A stretch of 64,000 bases of DNA, from NCBI GenBank assembly GCA_964447105.1, contig CAYURH010000001.1:9353-73352 (forward strand), in the 5' to 3' direction. This DNA comes from CAYURH01 sp964447105. GTDB lineage: Bacteria > Patescibacteriota > Saccharimonadia > Saccharimonadales > EFPC-124. The position numbers and the translations under genes were made by a program. Shown piece after piece: positions 51,878 through 60,756 of this stretch; the first letter of the stretch is position 1; each line of letters begins with the position of its first letter. The notes beneath the pieces were generated by a model, which worked only from the letters and a program-made list of their open reading frames with translations, did no database searches and was not told the DNA's origin.

Positions 51878-51885
51878 CCACCAAC

Positions 51886-51909
51886 GGGGGCGGCTACCGC
51901 AGCGCCCCC
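51886..51909 (+). terminator. GC-rich 3' hairpin without U-tract (cassette 11)
   Basis: GGGGGCG and CGCCCCC form a 7-bp stem around a ten-base loop, followed by ACACAATAC. Confidence 0.65.
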
Positions 51910-51977
51910 ACACAATACACTTATATACGTTTGAGGACTAAAAAGAAATAACGATTCCGACCCGGCTCTAAAACCGG

Positions 51978-53945
51978 TTAATTTTTGGCCTTTAGGTTGG
52001 CAATGAGATCGCGCAGCTCAGCTGCGGCTTCGAACTGCAAGTTGGCGGCGGCCAAATCCATTTCGGCCGTCAGATCTTTGATGACACGAGGAATTTCGCT
52101 GTCGGGGATTTTGTTCATGTCGCGTTTGGCCAGCTGAGCTTCTTTGGGGATGATAGCGCGCAAGCCTTCGTCGATTTCTTTGTTTACGCCGGTTGGCGTA
52201 ATGCCATGTTTGGTGTTGTACGCTTCTTGAATACTGCGACGCCGCGTTGTTTCGTCGATGGCAAATTGCATGCTTTTGGTGATGACGTCGCCATACATAA
52301 TCACATGCCCATCTATGTGGCGGGCGGCGCGACCTACGGTTTGGATCAATGCCGACGCGCTGCGCAAGAAACCTTCTTTGTCGGCATCAACAATAGCCAC
52401 CAAACTAACTTCGGGTAGGTCTAGGCCTTCGCGCAGCAGGTTGATACCCACCAGCACATCGTACACACCCAGGCGCAGATCGCGCAAAATATCGGTGCGC
52501 TCCAATGTGTCTACGTCGGAATGCAAATAGGCTGTTTTAATGTTTAGGTCGGTCAAATAATCTGTTAAATCCTCGGCCATGCGCTTAGTAAGCGTGGTTA
52601 CGAGTACACGCTGGTTTTTGGCAGTTGTTTCTTTGATTTCAGCAATCAGATCATCGATCTGCCCAGCAGTTGGCCGCACTTCGATGGGTGGATCAAGCAA
52701 GCCAGTTGGGCGAATCACCTGCTGCACAGGCGTCGGGCTGTGGCTGAGTTCATATTCGCCGGGCGTGGCACTCACATATACAGTTTGGTTGATGTGACGT
52801 TCGAATTCGGTAAACGTGAGTGGTCGGTTGTCGAGCGCGCTGGGCAGGCGAAAGCCGTAATCCACCAGCACTTCTTTGCGCGCGCGGTCGCCATTGTACA
52901 TGCCGCGCACCTGCGGGATGGTCATATGTGATTCGTCGATAAACATCAAAAAGTCGTCGGGGAAATAATCCATGAGTGTGGCCGGTTGTTCGCCGGGCGC
53001 GCGGTTGGTCAGATATCGACTGTAGTTTTCGATGCCTTTTACAAATCCAGTTTCTTCCAACATTTCTAGGTCGAATTTGGTACGTTGCGCCAGGCGCTGG
53101 GCTTCGAGCAGCTTATTGTGTTTTTCAAACCACTTTACTCGCGCTTCGGATTCTTGGCGGATGTTACCAATGGCCACCTGCAGCTTTTCGCGTGGCGTCA
53201 CGTAGTGGCTACCCGGGAATATGGTGACAGTGTTTACTTCTTTGATAATTTCGCCAGTCAGTGGATCGATGTTGGTAATGCGCTCAACGTCGTCGCCAAA
53301 AAATTCTATGCGATACGCCGTCTCACCACCAGCCGGATATACATCTACCACATCACCACGCACACGGAATGTGCTGCGATGGAAATCGATATCATTGCGC
53401 TGGTATTGTATGTCGCTGAGGTGTCGCAGCATTTTATCTTGCTGGCGACGCTCACCTTTGGTAACAGTGAGGCTCATGGCGCCATAATCATCGCGCGAAC
53501 CAATACCGTAGATACAGCTCACACTAGCCACAATGAGTGTGTCGCGACGGGTCAGCAGCGCGCTGGTAGCGGCGTGACGCAGGCGGTCGATTTCTTCGTT
53601 GATCTGGCTGTCTTTTTCGATGTACACGTCCGAACTGGGCACATACGCTTCAGGCTGATAGTAGTCGAAGTAGCTGACAAAATAATGCACTTCGGCGTCG
53701 GGGAAAAATTGTTTAAATTCGCTATACAACTGCGCGGCCAATGTCTTGTTGTGACACAACACCAGCGTGGGCACTTGGCGGCTGTACACGATATTGGCCA
53801 TGGTGAATGTTTTGCCCGAACCAGTCACGCCGAGCAACGTTTGTTCTTTTTGATTATTTTTGAGGCCATCAACAAGCTGGGCGATAGCAGTGGGCTGATC
53901 GCCAGTGGGTTGGTACTGGGTGACTAACTTGAACCGATCGGGCAT
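51978..53945 (-). CDS. uvrB: Excinuclease ABC subunit B
   Basis: UvrB verifies damage in nucleotide excision repair. The 655-residue protein has Walker [14 protein letters not shown], the beta-hairpin region ([25 protein letters not shown]), helicase motifs ([21 protein letters not shown]) and the C-terminal UVR domain ([24 protein letters not shown]). Full length for the family. uvrA and uvrC are not in the window. Confidence 0.96.
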   Translation of the reverse strand: MPDRFKLVTQYQPTGDQPTAIAQLVDGLKNNQKEQTLLGVTGSGKTFTMANIVYSRQVPTLVLCHNKTLAAQLYSEFKQFFPDAEVHYFVSYFDYYQPEAYVPSSDVYIEKDSQINEEIDRLRHAATSALLTRRDTLIVASVSCIYGIGSRDDYGAMSLTVTKGERRQQDKMLRHLSDIQYQRNDIDFHRSTFRVRGDVVDVYPAGGETAYRIEFFGDDVERITNIDPLTGEIIKEVNTVTIFPGSHYVTPREKLQVAIGNIRQESEARVKWFEKHNKLLEAQRLAQRTKFDLEMLEETGFVKGIENYSRYLTNRAPGEQPATLMDYFPDDFLMFIDESHMTIPQVRGMYNGDRARKEVLVDYGFRLPSALDNRPLTFTEFERHINQTVYVSATPGEYELSHSPTPVQQVIRPTGLLDPPIEVRPTAGQIDDLIAEIKETTAKNQRVLVTTLTKRMAEDLTDYLTDLNIKTAYLHSDVDTLERTDILRDLRLGVYDVLVGINLLREGLDLPEVSLVAIVDADKEGFLRSASALIQTVGRAARHIDGHVIMYGDVITKSMQFAIDETTRRRSIQEAYNTKHGITPTGVNKEIDEGLRAIIPKEAQLAKRDMNKIPDSEIPRVIKDLTAEMDLAAANLQFEAAAELRDLIANLKAKN

Positions 53946-53973
53946 CTATTTTATTGTAGCAAATTACCACTCA

Positions 53974-54002
53974 TTGACCAAAGAGTATTATTATACTATA
54001 AT
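53974..54002 (+). promoter_or_regulatory. Near-consensus promoter of cassette 12
   Basis: TTGACC (53974-53979), 17 bases, TATAAT (53997-54002), starting 29 bases from the uvrB start codon and pointing away from it. Confidence 0.78.
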
Positions 54003-54047
54003 TTGCATCTGGCACATTCAGGCACACAAGCAGGAACGAGAGAACGC

Positions 54048-54491
54048 ATGCGTAGATTCCTTTTGGTCTTCGTCGTTTTGGCAGGTCTCGGCGGGTTCAT
54101 CTTCAGCACCCACCTCTACGAGGAGTCGCCTTTCACGACGCGGGGGACTGAGGCGCCGCAGCAGCAAGCGCCGAAGCCCGCGCCCGGCAAAGACATGGCG
54201 ACGCTGGTACGCGACCAAGGGTGGCCGGCAGAAGCCGGCTACACCGTCGACAAGTCCGGCGGCGACACGTTCACCCTGCACCTCAGCAGGCTGCAGTGTC
54301 ACGCCGTGCTCAAGCGGGTCGGAAGTGACGGCTTCCAGATTGTTGGCTTGTACGCCAACGACAACAGCGACAACCTGACGATCAACGAACTTCCGCCGTC
54401 GATCAAGGCTGACCTGACCCAGGTCAACCTGAGCTTCGACGGATACGGCAAGCTGCGGCCCAAGATCCTGGCCGGAGTCAAGTTCTGCTAG
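54048..54491 (+). CDS. GC-rich orphan membrane-anchored or secreted protein (cassette 12)
   Basis: The 147-residue protein begins MRRFLLVFVVLAGLGGFIF, a signal-anchor, followed by a Gln/Ala/Pro-rich linker (about 32-46) and a small domain (GYTVDKSGGDTFTLHLSR) ending in a C-terminal cysteine (GVKFC). The terminal cysteine resembles the ends SFCAPK and SFCSPAKP of the lipoproteins at 55367 and 54606. The family is unknown. Confidence 0.7.
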   Translation: MRRFLLVFVVLAGLGGFIFSTHLYEESPFTTRGTEAPQQQAPKPAPGKDMATLVRDQGWPAEAGYTVDKSGGDTFTLHLSRLQCHAVLKRVGSDGFQIVGLYANDNSDNLTINELPPSIKADLTQVNLSFDGYGKLRPKILAGVKFC

Positions 54492-54506
54492 CCGTCACGC
54501 GCCACC

Positions 54507-54535
54507 CGGGCGGCCCACCTCGTGTGGGCCGCCCG
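54507..54535 (+). terminator. GC-rich 3' hairpin (cassette 12)
   Basis: CGGGCGGCCCAC and GTGGGCCGCCCG form a perfect 12-bp stem with a five-base loop, 15 bases after the stop, followed by AGCAAAAATTC rather than T. Confidence 0.7.
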
Positions 54536-54564
54536 AGCAAAAATTCAAGCAATTATTTATCAAC

Positions 54565-54598
54565 ATAGTAGGGCTACTTGCACGCAGCCCTACTATGC
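54565..54598 (-). terminator. 3' hairpin of cassette 13
   Basis: CATAGTAGGGCT and AGCCCTACTATG form a perfect 12-bp stem seven bases after the stop on the minus strand. It is followed on that strand by TTGATAAATAATTG. Confidence 0.68.
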
Positions 54599-54605
54599 TC
54601 ATGTG

Positions 54606-55208
54606 TTACGGCTTCGCCGGTGAACAGAAGCTCAGCTTGCCGTAATCCACGTTGTGCGGATCATCGGCCGCGCTGGCGATGCGCTCTTCCAAGACGGCGC
54701 GACTGATGCCGACTTTGGAAAACGACGGATCGAGGTTGGTCGCCATGGTCACGCCCGTGGGCGTGAGTTGCGGCAGTGCTGGCGTATCGCCCGGCGCGAT
54801 GTACATCAGGCGATAGGACCACTCGCTCAGATCGCCCGGGCGTGGACTGTCGTCATTCACCACTGGGCTGTGCGGAGCTGCCTTGGTAACCAACTGGAAG
54901 ACCACGTAGCAAGGCCGCTTGTTGTTGTCGAGTGCCAGCATGTACGTCTTACCGCCGGGCACGTCGTACGTAGCCGACACCGACTTGGCCGCGCCCAGCG
55001 CCGGGGCAGCATGTAGCCTCCACTGGTCGGTGAGCTGGCCAGTTCCGAGCATCCGCGTATACGCTTCGTCACGCGTCTTGCCAGCGTCACGAGATGCGGC
55101 AGCCGACGCCGACACCTTTTGCTCCGGTGTTTTCGGCGGCGGGCTGATGCAGCCAGCGGTCGCACCCAGCACTACAGCCAGGCACACCCCTGTCAACAGT
55201 TTTCTCAA
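54606..55208 (-). CDS. GC-rich orphan lipoprotein, paralogue of 55367 (cassette 13)
   Basis: The 200-residue protein starts at a TTG with GGGAG upstream (MRKLLTGVCLAVVLGATAGC). It has a lipoprotein-type signal with lipidation likely at Cys20, then PPKTPEQKVSASAAAS and a domain ending KLSFCSPAKP. It is clearly paralogous to the gene at 55367: PKTPEQK, the Ala/Ser stretch, YRLxYIA and the LSFC end are shared. It has its own promoter. The function is unknown; attachment to the outer face of the membrane is likely. Confidence 0.75.
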   Translation of the reverse strand: MRKLLTGVCLAVVLGATAGCISPPPKTPEQKVSASAAASRDAGKTRDEAYTRMLGTGQLTDQWRLHAAPALGAAKSVSATYDVPGGKTYMLALDNNKRPCYVVFQLVTKAAPHSPVVNDDSPRPGDLSEWSYRLMYIAPGDTPALPQLTPTGVTMATNLDPSFSKVGISRAVLEERIASAADDPHNVDYGKLSFCSPAKP

Positions 55209-55251
55209 GTAACTCGCTCCCTCGCGAATCGAAGTGATGTTTGCCAAACAT

Positions 55252-55280
55252 ATTATTGTTTTAATAAAGTAGGTTGTCAA
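55252..55280 (-). promoter_or_regulatory. Promoter of cassette 13
   Basis: On the minus strand TTGACA (55280-55275), 17 bases, AATAAT (55257-55252). Confidence 0.75.
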
Positions 55281-55299
55281 TAAAATCTGCGCCCATTAA

Positions 55300-55353
55300 A
55301 AAATCCCCGCTTTAGCGAGGACACGGGTGGGGCAGCTTGCGCAACCCCACCCG
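55300..55353 (-). terminator. Double 3' hairpin of cassette 14
   Basis: First CGGGTGGGG/CCCCACCCG (55324-55353), then CCTCGC/GCGGGG (55305-55320) followed on the minus strand by a run of T. This is the one cassette end with a bona fide U-tract terminator after the GC hairpin. Confidence 0.7.
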
Positions 55354-55366
55354 CGATTGGTACGAC

Positions 55367-55969
55367 CTACTTCGGAGCGCAGAAGCTCAGCCGATTGTGG
55401 TCGGCATCACTCTCGTTGTCGGCGGCGTCGGCGATGAGCTTCTCCAGCGCGCCACGGCTGATGCCAGGCGCCGAGAACTCGGGCTTCAGCTCGCCAACCG
55501 GCACTGCGCCGATCGGCGCCTGCTGCGGCTTCAGTGGCGTGCCGCCACGAGCGATGTACGCCAGGCGGTACGTCCACTTGCTGGCGATCTCGGGCTTCGG
55601 GCTCGTGTCCGTGACCACGGGATTATCCGGGAACTCTTTGGACACCAGCCGGATGACCGCATAGCAGTTGCGCTCATTGTTCCCGAGCGACAGCATGTAG
55701 ACTTTGCCGCCGTCCACGTCGAACACTGCCGATTCCATGGCGACGGACTTGCCCAGGCCACCGGGGTGATCGCCCCAGTTCAGGGTAAGCTTGCTTCCGC
55801 CGAGCAGCTTGAGGTACTTGCTGTCCCTCTCCTTGCTCGCCTCCTTGGACGCAGCAGCCGACGCCGACGCCTTCTGCTCGGGCGTTTTCGGCCCACCGCA
55901 GCCGCTCACACCGGCCGACCCCAGCGCCAAAACGCCGAGAATTGCCAGGCTTGCGAAAATTCTCCTCAA
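55367..55969 (-). CDS. GC-rich orphan lipoprotein, paralogue of 54606 (cassette 14)
   Basis: The 200-residue protein starts at a TTG (MRRIFASLAILGVLALG) with a lipobox VSGC (Cys24), followed by PKTPEQKASASAAAS and a domain ending RLSFCAPK. It aligns over its whole length with the neighbour at 54606, so the two arose by tandem duplication. Their leaders also share CGATTCGCGA and GGAGCG before the start, which suggests the whole cassette was copied. Function unknown. Confidence 0.78.
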   Translation of the reverse strand: MRRIFASLAILGVLALGSAGVSGCGGPKTPEQKASASAAASKEASKERDSKYLKLLGGSKLTLNWGDHPGGLGKSVAMESAVFDVDGGKVYMLSLGNNERNCYAVIRLVSKEFPDNPVVTDTSPKPEIASKWTYRLAYIARGGTPLKPQQAPIGAVPVGELKPEFSAPGISRGALEKLIADAADNESDADHNRLSFCAPK

Positions 55970-56010
55970 AGACCCGCTCCTTCGCGAATCGTAGGTGCAG
56001 TTGCCTGAAT

Positions 56011-56039
56011 ATTATTACTTTAAACGCTCAGACTGTCAA
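56011..56039 (-). promoter_or_regulatory. Promoter of cassette 14
   Basis: On the minus strand TTGACA (56039-56034), 17 bases, AATAAT (56016-56011). The hexamers and spacing are the same as cassette 13's promoter. Confidence 0.75.
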
Positions 56040-56642
56040 TTAGCCCAAGCCGCCCACTTTGGGACGCTTTTCGAGACTTTTAATTTCTTTGCGGAAATCA
56101 GCGTATTTTTCGTCAAGATATTCTATGACACGATCCACGATGCGTTGCGGATCCGTGTCGTATACAATCTTGCTACCCGGTGGCGGCGGAATGCGATCTA
56201 AAATAGTAGGGATAAAATCAGCCAGCCCTCCACTGCCAAGCAACACAGCACAAAATTTGTGGCTCTCGAGCGCTGTAGAAAATTCGTGCAGGCTACCAGG
56301 ACCACCACCCACTGTGATAAGGGCATCGCTGGAGCGCACCAAATACACATCACGCCCCACATAATCCATGTTGGTGAAGTTAATGTAGTCGAATTCTTTC
56401 ACCGGCAAACGGTACGATTTGAGATGCGACCGCAACCCATCTGCCGGCGAAAAACCAATCGACAATCCGCCGTGGTCTTTGGCTCCGCGTGCCGCGAATT
56501 GCGGAAGCCCGATAGTGGCGCCGGTGGTGAGAGTGTGGCCGGTTTTGGCAATTGCCGCCCCTACTTCATAGGCAAGTTGGTGAGATAGTTCGACACTGGT
56601 GCCAGCATGTGCACCGGAAACGCAAATCTGATATTGACTCAT
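56040..56642 (-). CDS. SLOG/LOG-like Rossmann protein
   Basis: The 200-residue protein has an N-terminal strand-helix (QICVSGAHAGTS), LTTGATIGLPQFAARGAKD and GGGPGSLHEFSTALE, the GGxGTxxE-like signature of the lysine-decarboxylase-like / SLOG superfamily. Members include LOG cytokinin phosphoribohydrolases and nucleotide sensors. Serine replaces threonine in the signature. Ligand and role are not determinable; it is cytoplasmic with core-like codon use. Confidence 0.78.
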   Translation of the reverse strand: MSQYQICVSGAHAGTSVELSHQLAYEVGAAIAKTGHTLTTGATIGLPQFAARGAKDHGGLSIGFSPADGLRSHLKSYRLPVKEFDYINFTNMDYVGRDVYLVRSSDALITVGGGPGSLHEFSTALESHKFCAVLLGSGGLADFIPTILDRIPPPPGSKIVYDTDPQRIVDRVIEYLDEKYADFRKEIKSLEKRPKVGGLG

Positions 56643-56727
56643 ATATAGAAAGTATAAAAGCTTATGGTTCTATTAAGCAAGTCGAGTAAGTGCAGACAGA
56701 CGGGCAACTTTATGGTATGGTAACAGC

Positions 56728-56961
56728 ATGTCAGAAACCGCACCCCTCGATACGTCGGGGGTCAGCACTGCCACAGGCACACTGAGCATACAGAGCGGCC
56801 TGATCGCCCTCAGCAGTGGACTCGTCCCTGCCGGTCAGTGGTTCCGCGCCGACAACGACACGGTCATGCAGGTCGCTCAGATGCTGCGAGGCCATAAGGC
56901 AACCGTTACGTACCGCACCGAGGGCCGCAACAAGGTGGCCGTCGGCATCGAAGCTGCCTAG
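56728..56961 (+). CDS. GC-rich orphan small protein (cassette 15, first gene)
   Basis: The 77-residue protein (MSETAPLDTSGVSTATGTL) is Thr/Ser/Gly-rich and likely beta-stranded, possibly a small barrel, ending GRNKVAVGIEAA. No family is recognised. TATGGT lies a few bases upstream. A second small gene follows after about 40 bases and both share one 3' hairpin, making this the only two-gene cassette found. Confidence 0.6.
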   Translation: MSETAPLDTSGVSTATGTLSIQSGLIALSSGLVPAGQWFRADNDTVMQVAQMLRGHKATVTYRTEGRNKVAVGIEAA

Positions 56962-57002
56962 GCGATCATCGGCACACGCAAACATCACAGTTGGGCAACG
57001 CT

Positions 57003-57215
57003 ATGCCTGAAGAGACGGCGTACGAAGGCGTGGTTGACTGGGCGAGTGGGATAAGCATGTCGATCCGGCTCGACGGCGACTCGTTCTTGTCGAGATTTGA
57101 CATCAACGATGTCTACGTTGGAGCCCAGGCAGCCGGCACACGCGGCCGACGAGTAAGAATCACCTGCGTCGCAGACGAAGGTGGCGAGCGCATCACTAAA
57201 GTCGAATGCCTCTAG
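57003..57215 (+). CDS. GC-rich orphan small protein (cassette 15, second gene)
   Basis: The protein has about 70 residues (MPEETAYEGVVDWASGI), with alternating hydrophobic residues suggesting a small beta-sheet fold, ending ERITKVECL. A TTG at 56991 is an alternative start. No family is recognised. It resembles the first gene in size and fold class but not clearly in sequence. Confidence 0.58.
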   Translation: MPEETAYEGVVDWASGISMSIRLDGDSFLSRFDINDVYVGAQAAGTRGRRVRITCVADEGGERITKVECL

Positions 57216-57217
57216 CA

Positions 57218-57245
57218 GTGTGGGGCCGCAAGCCCGGCCCCACAC
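57218..57245 (+). terminator. GC-rich 3' hairpin without U-tract (cassette 15)
   Basis: GTGTGGGGCCG and CGGCCCCACAC form a perfect 11-bp stem two bases after the stop, reaching almost to the convergent gene's stop at 57252. Confidence 0.7.
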
Positions 57246-57251
57246 TCCAAT

Positions 57252-58484
57252 CTACCCCAAGCGCTCCGGTGCGATCATGTCATTATCTAACTGTTTCAAC
57301 ACCTGGTCTTGCAATATTTTCTGCCCTAGGTAGCGCATAAATATCTCATTCCATAGACTTTCACGGAAATGATAGATGGTGCGCATTTTATACGGCGTTT
57401 TGTTACAGTAACTCGCCGCCACGTCCATCATGTTAAATGTGGTTGGTCGGCCATCGTGCATGAGCGCCACATAGTCGAGATCACGCCAAAATTCTAGTTC
57501 GGGGTCGATCATATACAGTACTTCTTCGGCCTTGCGCCAATGTAAATCCTCTGGCTGAACATGCGGTTCGAAAATCTCGGGGTGTGATTCGTTTTCTAAT
57601 TTGCCAAAATAGCGCTGGATCACCCGCCAATGAATATGCTGGCCAGCCATAATGGGGCCCAGGTCTGGATCGGCGATGAGTGTGTCCACCACGATTTTGC
57701 CAAAATCTTTTTTGACCTGCTGCATTTTGAAATACGCGCTATACAACCGAATTTCGTTGGTGTAGTGAAACAGCAATGACATAGCCCAAATAGTGATACC
57801 GGGCAAATGATCAGCTTTGACAGGCAACATCAGTATGACACCGAGTTCTTTCAGGTGTGTGATGTTGTGGCGTTTCTTTTGCACGAAATGCTCGGCTATG
57901 TCACCCCAGCGCTCGCGGGGCATGATCACAATTTCGATCTGGCGAGTTTCGAAATCGCTCGGCTTGAGTTGCTTGTATGTTTCGTCAAACGCATTAAGCC
58001 ACTCCGGTGTTTCGGCAAAACGCAGGGCACCGTAGATTTCGCCCAGATTTTCGCGTTTGATCATGCTCTCCACTGATTTGTAGCCCAAAATTTTCATAAT
58101 ATTGGGCGGTGGCATATGTCGCAACATATTTTTAGCTACACTTTTTTTGAGGACCCAGCAGCTACGCGGTGTTTTAACTTTTTCGGCAGCTTTTTTCATG
58201 AGTGGCAGCAGTTCACTCACCGTCATACGAGTGGTGCCACCAATACTGGCGGTAAGATGCATGTTGTGTCTCTCGACTTTTGCAATAAGCGCTTGGTATA
58301 ATTCCGGCCCTGTGGTGTCGGTGGGGTCCAACCCTAGCTGCTTCATAGCTACAGCGGCTCGCTGCATGATTTCGCCTGACAAGCGAGCATCGACACCAAG
58401 TTGGTGCGACGCTTTTTCGAGCTGCGCTAAACTTTTGTCAAACAGTGGCTCTTCGGCATCCAATAAATCACGCAAAAACGACAT
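57252..58484 (-). CDS. Unknown 410-residue soluble protein
   Basis: The protein starts MSFLRDLLDAEEPLFDKS at ATG 58484 and is mostly helical at first (about 1-130), then mixed, with many Met, Trp and His. No membrane segment, nucleotide-binding loop or catalytic motif is recognised. Core-like codon use suggests a lineage gene rather than recent import. An in-frame start at 58529 is possible but adds an unlikely leader. Confidence 0.7.
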   Translation of the reverse strand: MSFLRDLLDAEEPLFDKSLAQLEKASHQLGVDARLSGEIMQRAAVAMKQLGLDPTDTTGPELYQALIAKVERHNMHLTASIGGTTRMTVSELLPLMKKAAEKVKTPRSCWVLKKSVAKNMLRHMPPPNIMKILGYKSVESMIKRENLGEIYGALRFAETPEWLNAFDETYKQLKPSDFETRQIEIVIMPRERWGDIAEHFVQKKRHNITHLKELGVILMLPVKADHLPGITIWAMSLLFHYTNEIRLYSAYFKMQQVKKDFGKIVVDTLIADPDLGPIMAGQHIHWRVIQRYFGKLENESHPEIFEPHVQPEDLHWRKAEEVLYMIDPELEFWRDLDYVALMHDGRPTTFNMMDVAASYCNKTPYKMRTIYHFRESLWNEIFMRYLGQKILQDQVLKQLDNDMIAPERLG

Positions 58485-58519
58485 AACTGCATTTACTATA
58501 CCATAAGCAACATAGACCC

Positions 58520-58834
58520 TTGACCACACACATCGCCTTCGCTAAGCTAAAAATAGTCGGCGCAAAGCTGGCCGCTGAAGAATCGCCCACCGCCCTGCCT
58601 GGCGCTGGGCTCGATCCGAGCAGCTCTCCTCCGGTGCAGGGCCCATGACTGGGTACCCGGGAGCCGCTCGATGGTGCGAAGCGACGCGCACCTACATCCA
58701 CATTTTGGAAGCTCGCCACTGAGTGGATCAACGAGCTGGAGCACTATAGAGTCGTTTCGAAAACGGCACGTCGCGGTGTTCTGGAGAGGTGCCGCTGTAA
58801 CACACAGCGCCACCTCTCCACCTTCAAACTTTGA
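58520..58834 (+). pseudogene. Degenerate GC-rich cassette with in-frame TGA (cassette 16)
   Basis: From a TTG at 58520 one plus-strand frame reads MTTHIAFAKLKIVGAKLAAE, meets a TGA at 58646 (codon 43), then continues as coding-looking sequence (TFWKLATEWINELEHYRVV) to a stop at 58832 inside and past a 3' hairpin. GC-rich codons and the hairpin match the other cassettes. It is best explained as a cassette broken by a nonsense mutation, and perhaps a frameshift near its end. A 42-codon truncated product is possible. Apart from this the stretch 58485-58870 holds nothing else. Confidence 0.45.
58783..58819 (+). terminator. GC-rich 3' hairpin (cassette 16)
   Basis: GGAGAGGTGCCGCTGT pairs with ACAGCGCCACCTCTCC over about 15 bp with one mismatch; the loop is AACAC. 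It is the same class as the other cassette hairpins and marks the expected end of the degenerate cassette. Confidence 0.6.
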
Positions 58835-58870
58835 CCTTATATTCACCTACTACGGTAGGGTAGATCAGAC

Positions 58871-59845
58871 TTATTTATTTGATATATCTGTAATCGTCAT
58901 GGGCATATCGTGCAGCTTGGCGCCTTTGTACAAAATACCAGCTTTGGCGCCGATCTTCGTGACCACTGATGTAGAGTTGGCGCTGGCAAGCACCACAGCA
59001 TCTGCCAGTGATTTACCTTGCGCCAGTGCTGCTACAAACCCCGAGCCAAACGCGTCGCCCGCACCCAGTCGATCCACTACTTTGACATCCTGATACATCC
59101 CAGCTTTCACGAGCGTCACACCATCGGTGGCCGCCACGCCGTGTGGCCCGTCAGATACCACCGCCACGGGCACCGCATGTGCCGCGTGTTGAGCTAGTTC
59201 ATATGCTGTCTTGCCTTCTACAATTTGTTGCATTTCTTCTTTGTTTGCTAGCAGTACCGCCACATCATCGAGTAAACTGCGAATTTTGACCGGATTTTCC
59301 AACTCATGAGCGGATGGATTAAACGCCACCTTGGTGTCGTGCCGGGCAGCTGTACTGATAATATGTTCAAGCAACGTAAACGAACCCACCGACGACACAT
59401 ACACCCAATCAGCGTCAGCAATCGCTTGCAGCTGAATGTCGACGCCGCTACTGTGCAACGTAGTACCATGGTAGTTTAGGATGGTGCGTTCACCACCAGG
59501 GGCTAGCAAGATAGCCGAATAACTCGTCCGATATCTGTCGTCTTGATGCACATGACGCGTCCCCACACCTTCATGATCAAATTCTTGCATAATAGCGTGA
59601 GCTGCGAGGTCGGTACCCAAAATACCCATGAATTCACTATCGAGACCTTGGCGCGCAAATGTGACAGCGGCATTGCCGGCATTGCCGCCGGTAGTAAATG
59701 TAATGTCGTCCAACCCCAGCTTGGCGCCAAGCGGCAGATGCTCAAAATACTCACCTTTCTCGCTCACCGGCTCAAATATATCGCCCTGCAAAAACACGTC
59801 TTGCGTAGCCGTGCCAATCGACAACATACGTAGCGCGTGCGCCAC
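58871..59845 (-). CDS. PfkB-family carbohydrate kinase
   Basis: The 324-residue sugar kinase has the N-terminal glycine pair (FTTGGNAGNAAVTFARQG) and the PfkB signature DRLGAGDAFGSGFVAAL with the catalytic Asp. The substrate could be a sugar or sugar phosphate. A GTG at 59845 overlaps the aldolase stop by one base; an ATG at 59827 is an alternative. It is the last gene of the tkt-fba-pfkB operon, so a sugar-phosphate substrate is likely (inference). Confidence 0.9.
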   Translation of the reverse strand: MAHALRMLSIGTATQDVFLQGDIFEPVSEKGEYFEHLPLGAKLGLDDITFTTGGNAGNAAVTFARQGLDSEFMGILGTDLAAHAIMQEFDHEGVGTRHVHQDDRYRTSYSAILLAPGGERTILNYHGTTLHSSGVDIQLQAIADADWVYVSSVGSFTLLEHIISTAARHDTKVAFNPSAHELENPVKIRSLLDDVAVLLANKEEMQQIVEGKTAYELAQHAAHAVPVAVVSDGPHGVAATDGVTLVKAGMYQDVKVVDRLGAGDAFGSGFVAALAQGKSLADAVVLASANSTSVVTKIGAKAGILYKGAKLHDMPMTITDISNK

Positions 59846-60756
59846 TACACCACCGCCTTACCAGATGAGCCAAAGTTTTCGATTTTTTCCTGCACCACTT
59901 TCTGTACAGCGTCTTTTACTTCGTCCATCAGTTTTACCAGGGCGAATTCTTCGGGGTGTTCTTTGAGCACCTTTTCGGTGGTTTCGCGGAAAGCCACTCG
60001 CATGTCGCTGTTGATGTTGATTTTGCTCACGCCAATCTGTGCCGCTTCTTTGAAATAGTGCCCAGGCGTGCCACTCCCACCGTGCAGGCTGATTTGACAG
60101 TCAATAACCGCTCGGATTTTTTGCAACAGTTCCAGATCTAGTTCTTTGGGCACCGGGTATTTACCGTGCAGGTTGCCAATGGCCGCAGCAAAGGTGTCGA
60201 TGCCCGTGGCTTCCACGAAATGTTTGGAGCCTTCGGGTGTGCTGAATGTTTTTTTGATCTCTTCGTAGTCTATAGCTTCGGTGTGCAGATTGGAGCTACC
60301 TCCGAAATAATGCGGTTCGCTTTCCACTAAAGCGCCAGTAAATTTAGCGTAGGCCACTACTTCTTTGGTGGCATCAATAATCTGCTGGTCGGTAGCTTCG
60401 TGGTCGGCCTGACTCACGTCTATGTGAATAAACTCGAACCCCGCGTCGATGCCGCGTTTGGCGTCTTCCACGCTGGGGCTGTGATCGAGGTTTATGTACA
60501 TTTCCACGCCATATTCGTGCCGGTAGTTGTCTACCATATCCCGAATGTTGTCGAGGCCCAAGGCTTTGACTTCGCCATCGCTCACTTCTACCATCACGGG
60601 CGAGTGCATTTCTTGTGCTGCGCGGCAAACTGCTATGAGCGTTTCTTGGTTGTCGATATTAAATGCACCCACGGCAAAATGCTGCTGCCGCGTGCGCTGC
60701 ATAAGGTGGCGTGCCCGCATACAACTATCCCGAATGTCTCGAATCCCTTTGCTCAT
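59845..60756 (-). CDS. fba: Class II fructose-bisphosphate aldolase family
   Basis: The 303-residue protein has the class II aldolase pattern: NLDHSPSVEDAKRGIDAGF (zinc His and catalytic Asp), GNLHGKYP (zinc His) and LHGGSGTP. It cleaves or forms ketose bisphosphates such as fructose-1,6-bisphosphate; tagatose- or related specificity cannot be excluded. Its start overlaps the preceding gene's stop (ATGA). Confidence 0.92.
   Translation of the reverse strand: MSKGIRDIRDSCMRARHLMQRTRQQHFAVGAFNIDNQETLIAVCRAAQEMHSPVMVEVSDGEVKALGLDNIRDMVDNYRHEYGVEMYINLDHSPSVEDAKRGIDAGFEFIHIDVSQADHEATDQQIIDATKEVVAYAKFTGALVESEPHYFGGSSNLHTEAIDYEEIKKTFSTPEGSKHFVEATGIDTFAAAIGNLHGKYPVPKELDLELLQKIRAVIDCQISLHGGSGTPGHYFKEAAQIGVSKININSDMRVAFRETTEKVLKEHPEEFALVKLMDEVKDAVQKVVQEKIENFGSSGKAVV

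Noticed and set aside
53085..53927. Plus-strand open frame of 280 codons opposite uvrB
   Set aside because: It is antisense to a fully conserved UvrB frame and its translation has no recognisable domain.
58520..58834. UGA recoding (Gly or Trp) in this genome
   Set aside because: Many intact genes here end in TGA at the expected family length, so the standard bacterial code applies; the internal TGA is better seen as a mutation.
58547..58846. Minus-strand frame of 99 codons in the same gap
   Set aside because: It starts across the 3' hairpin and its Cys/Arg-rich translation is less protein-like than the plus-strand frame.
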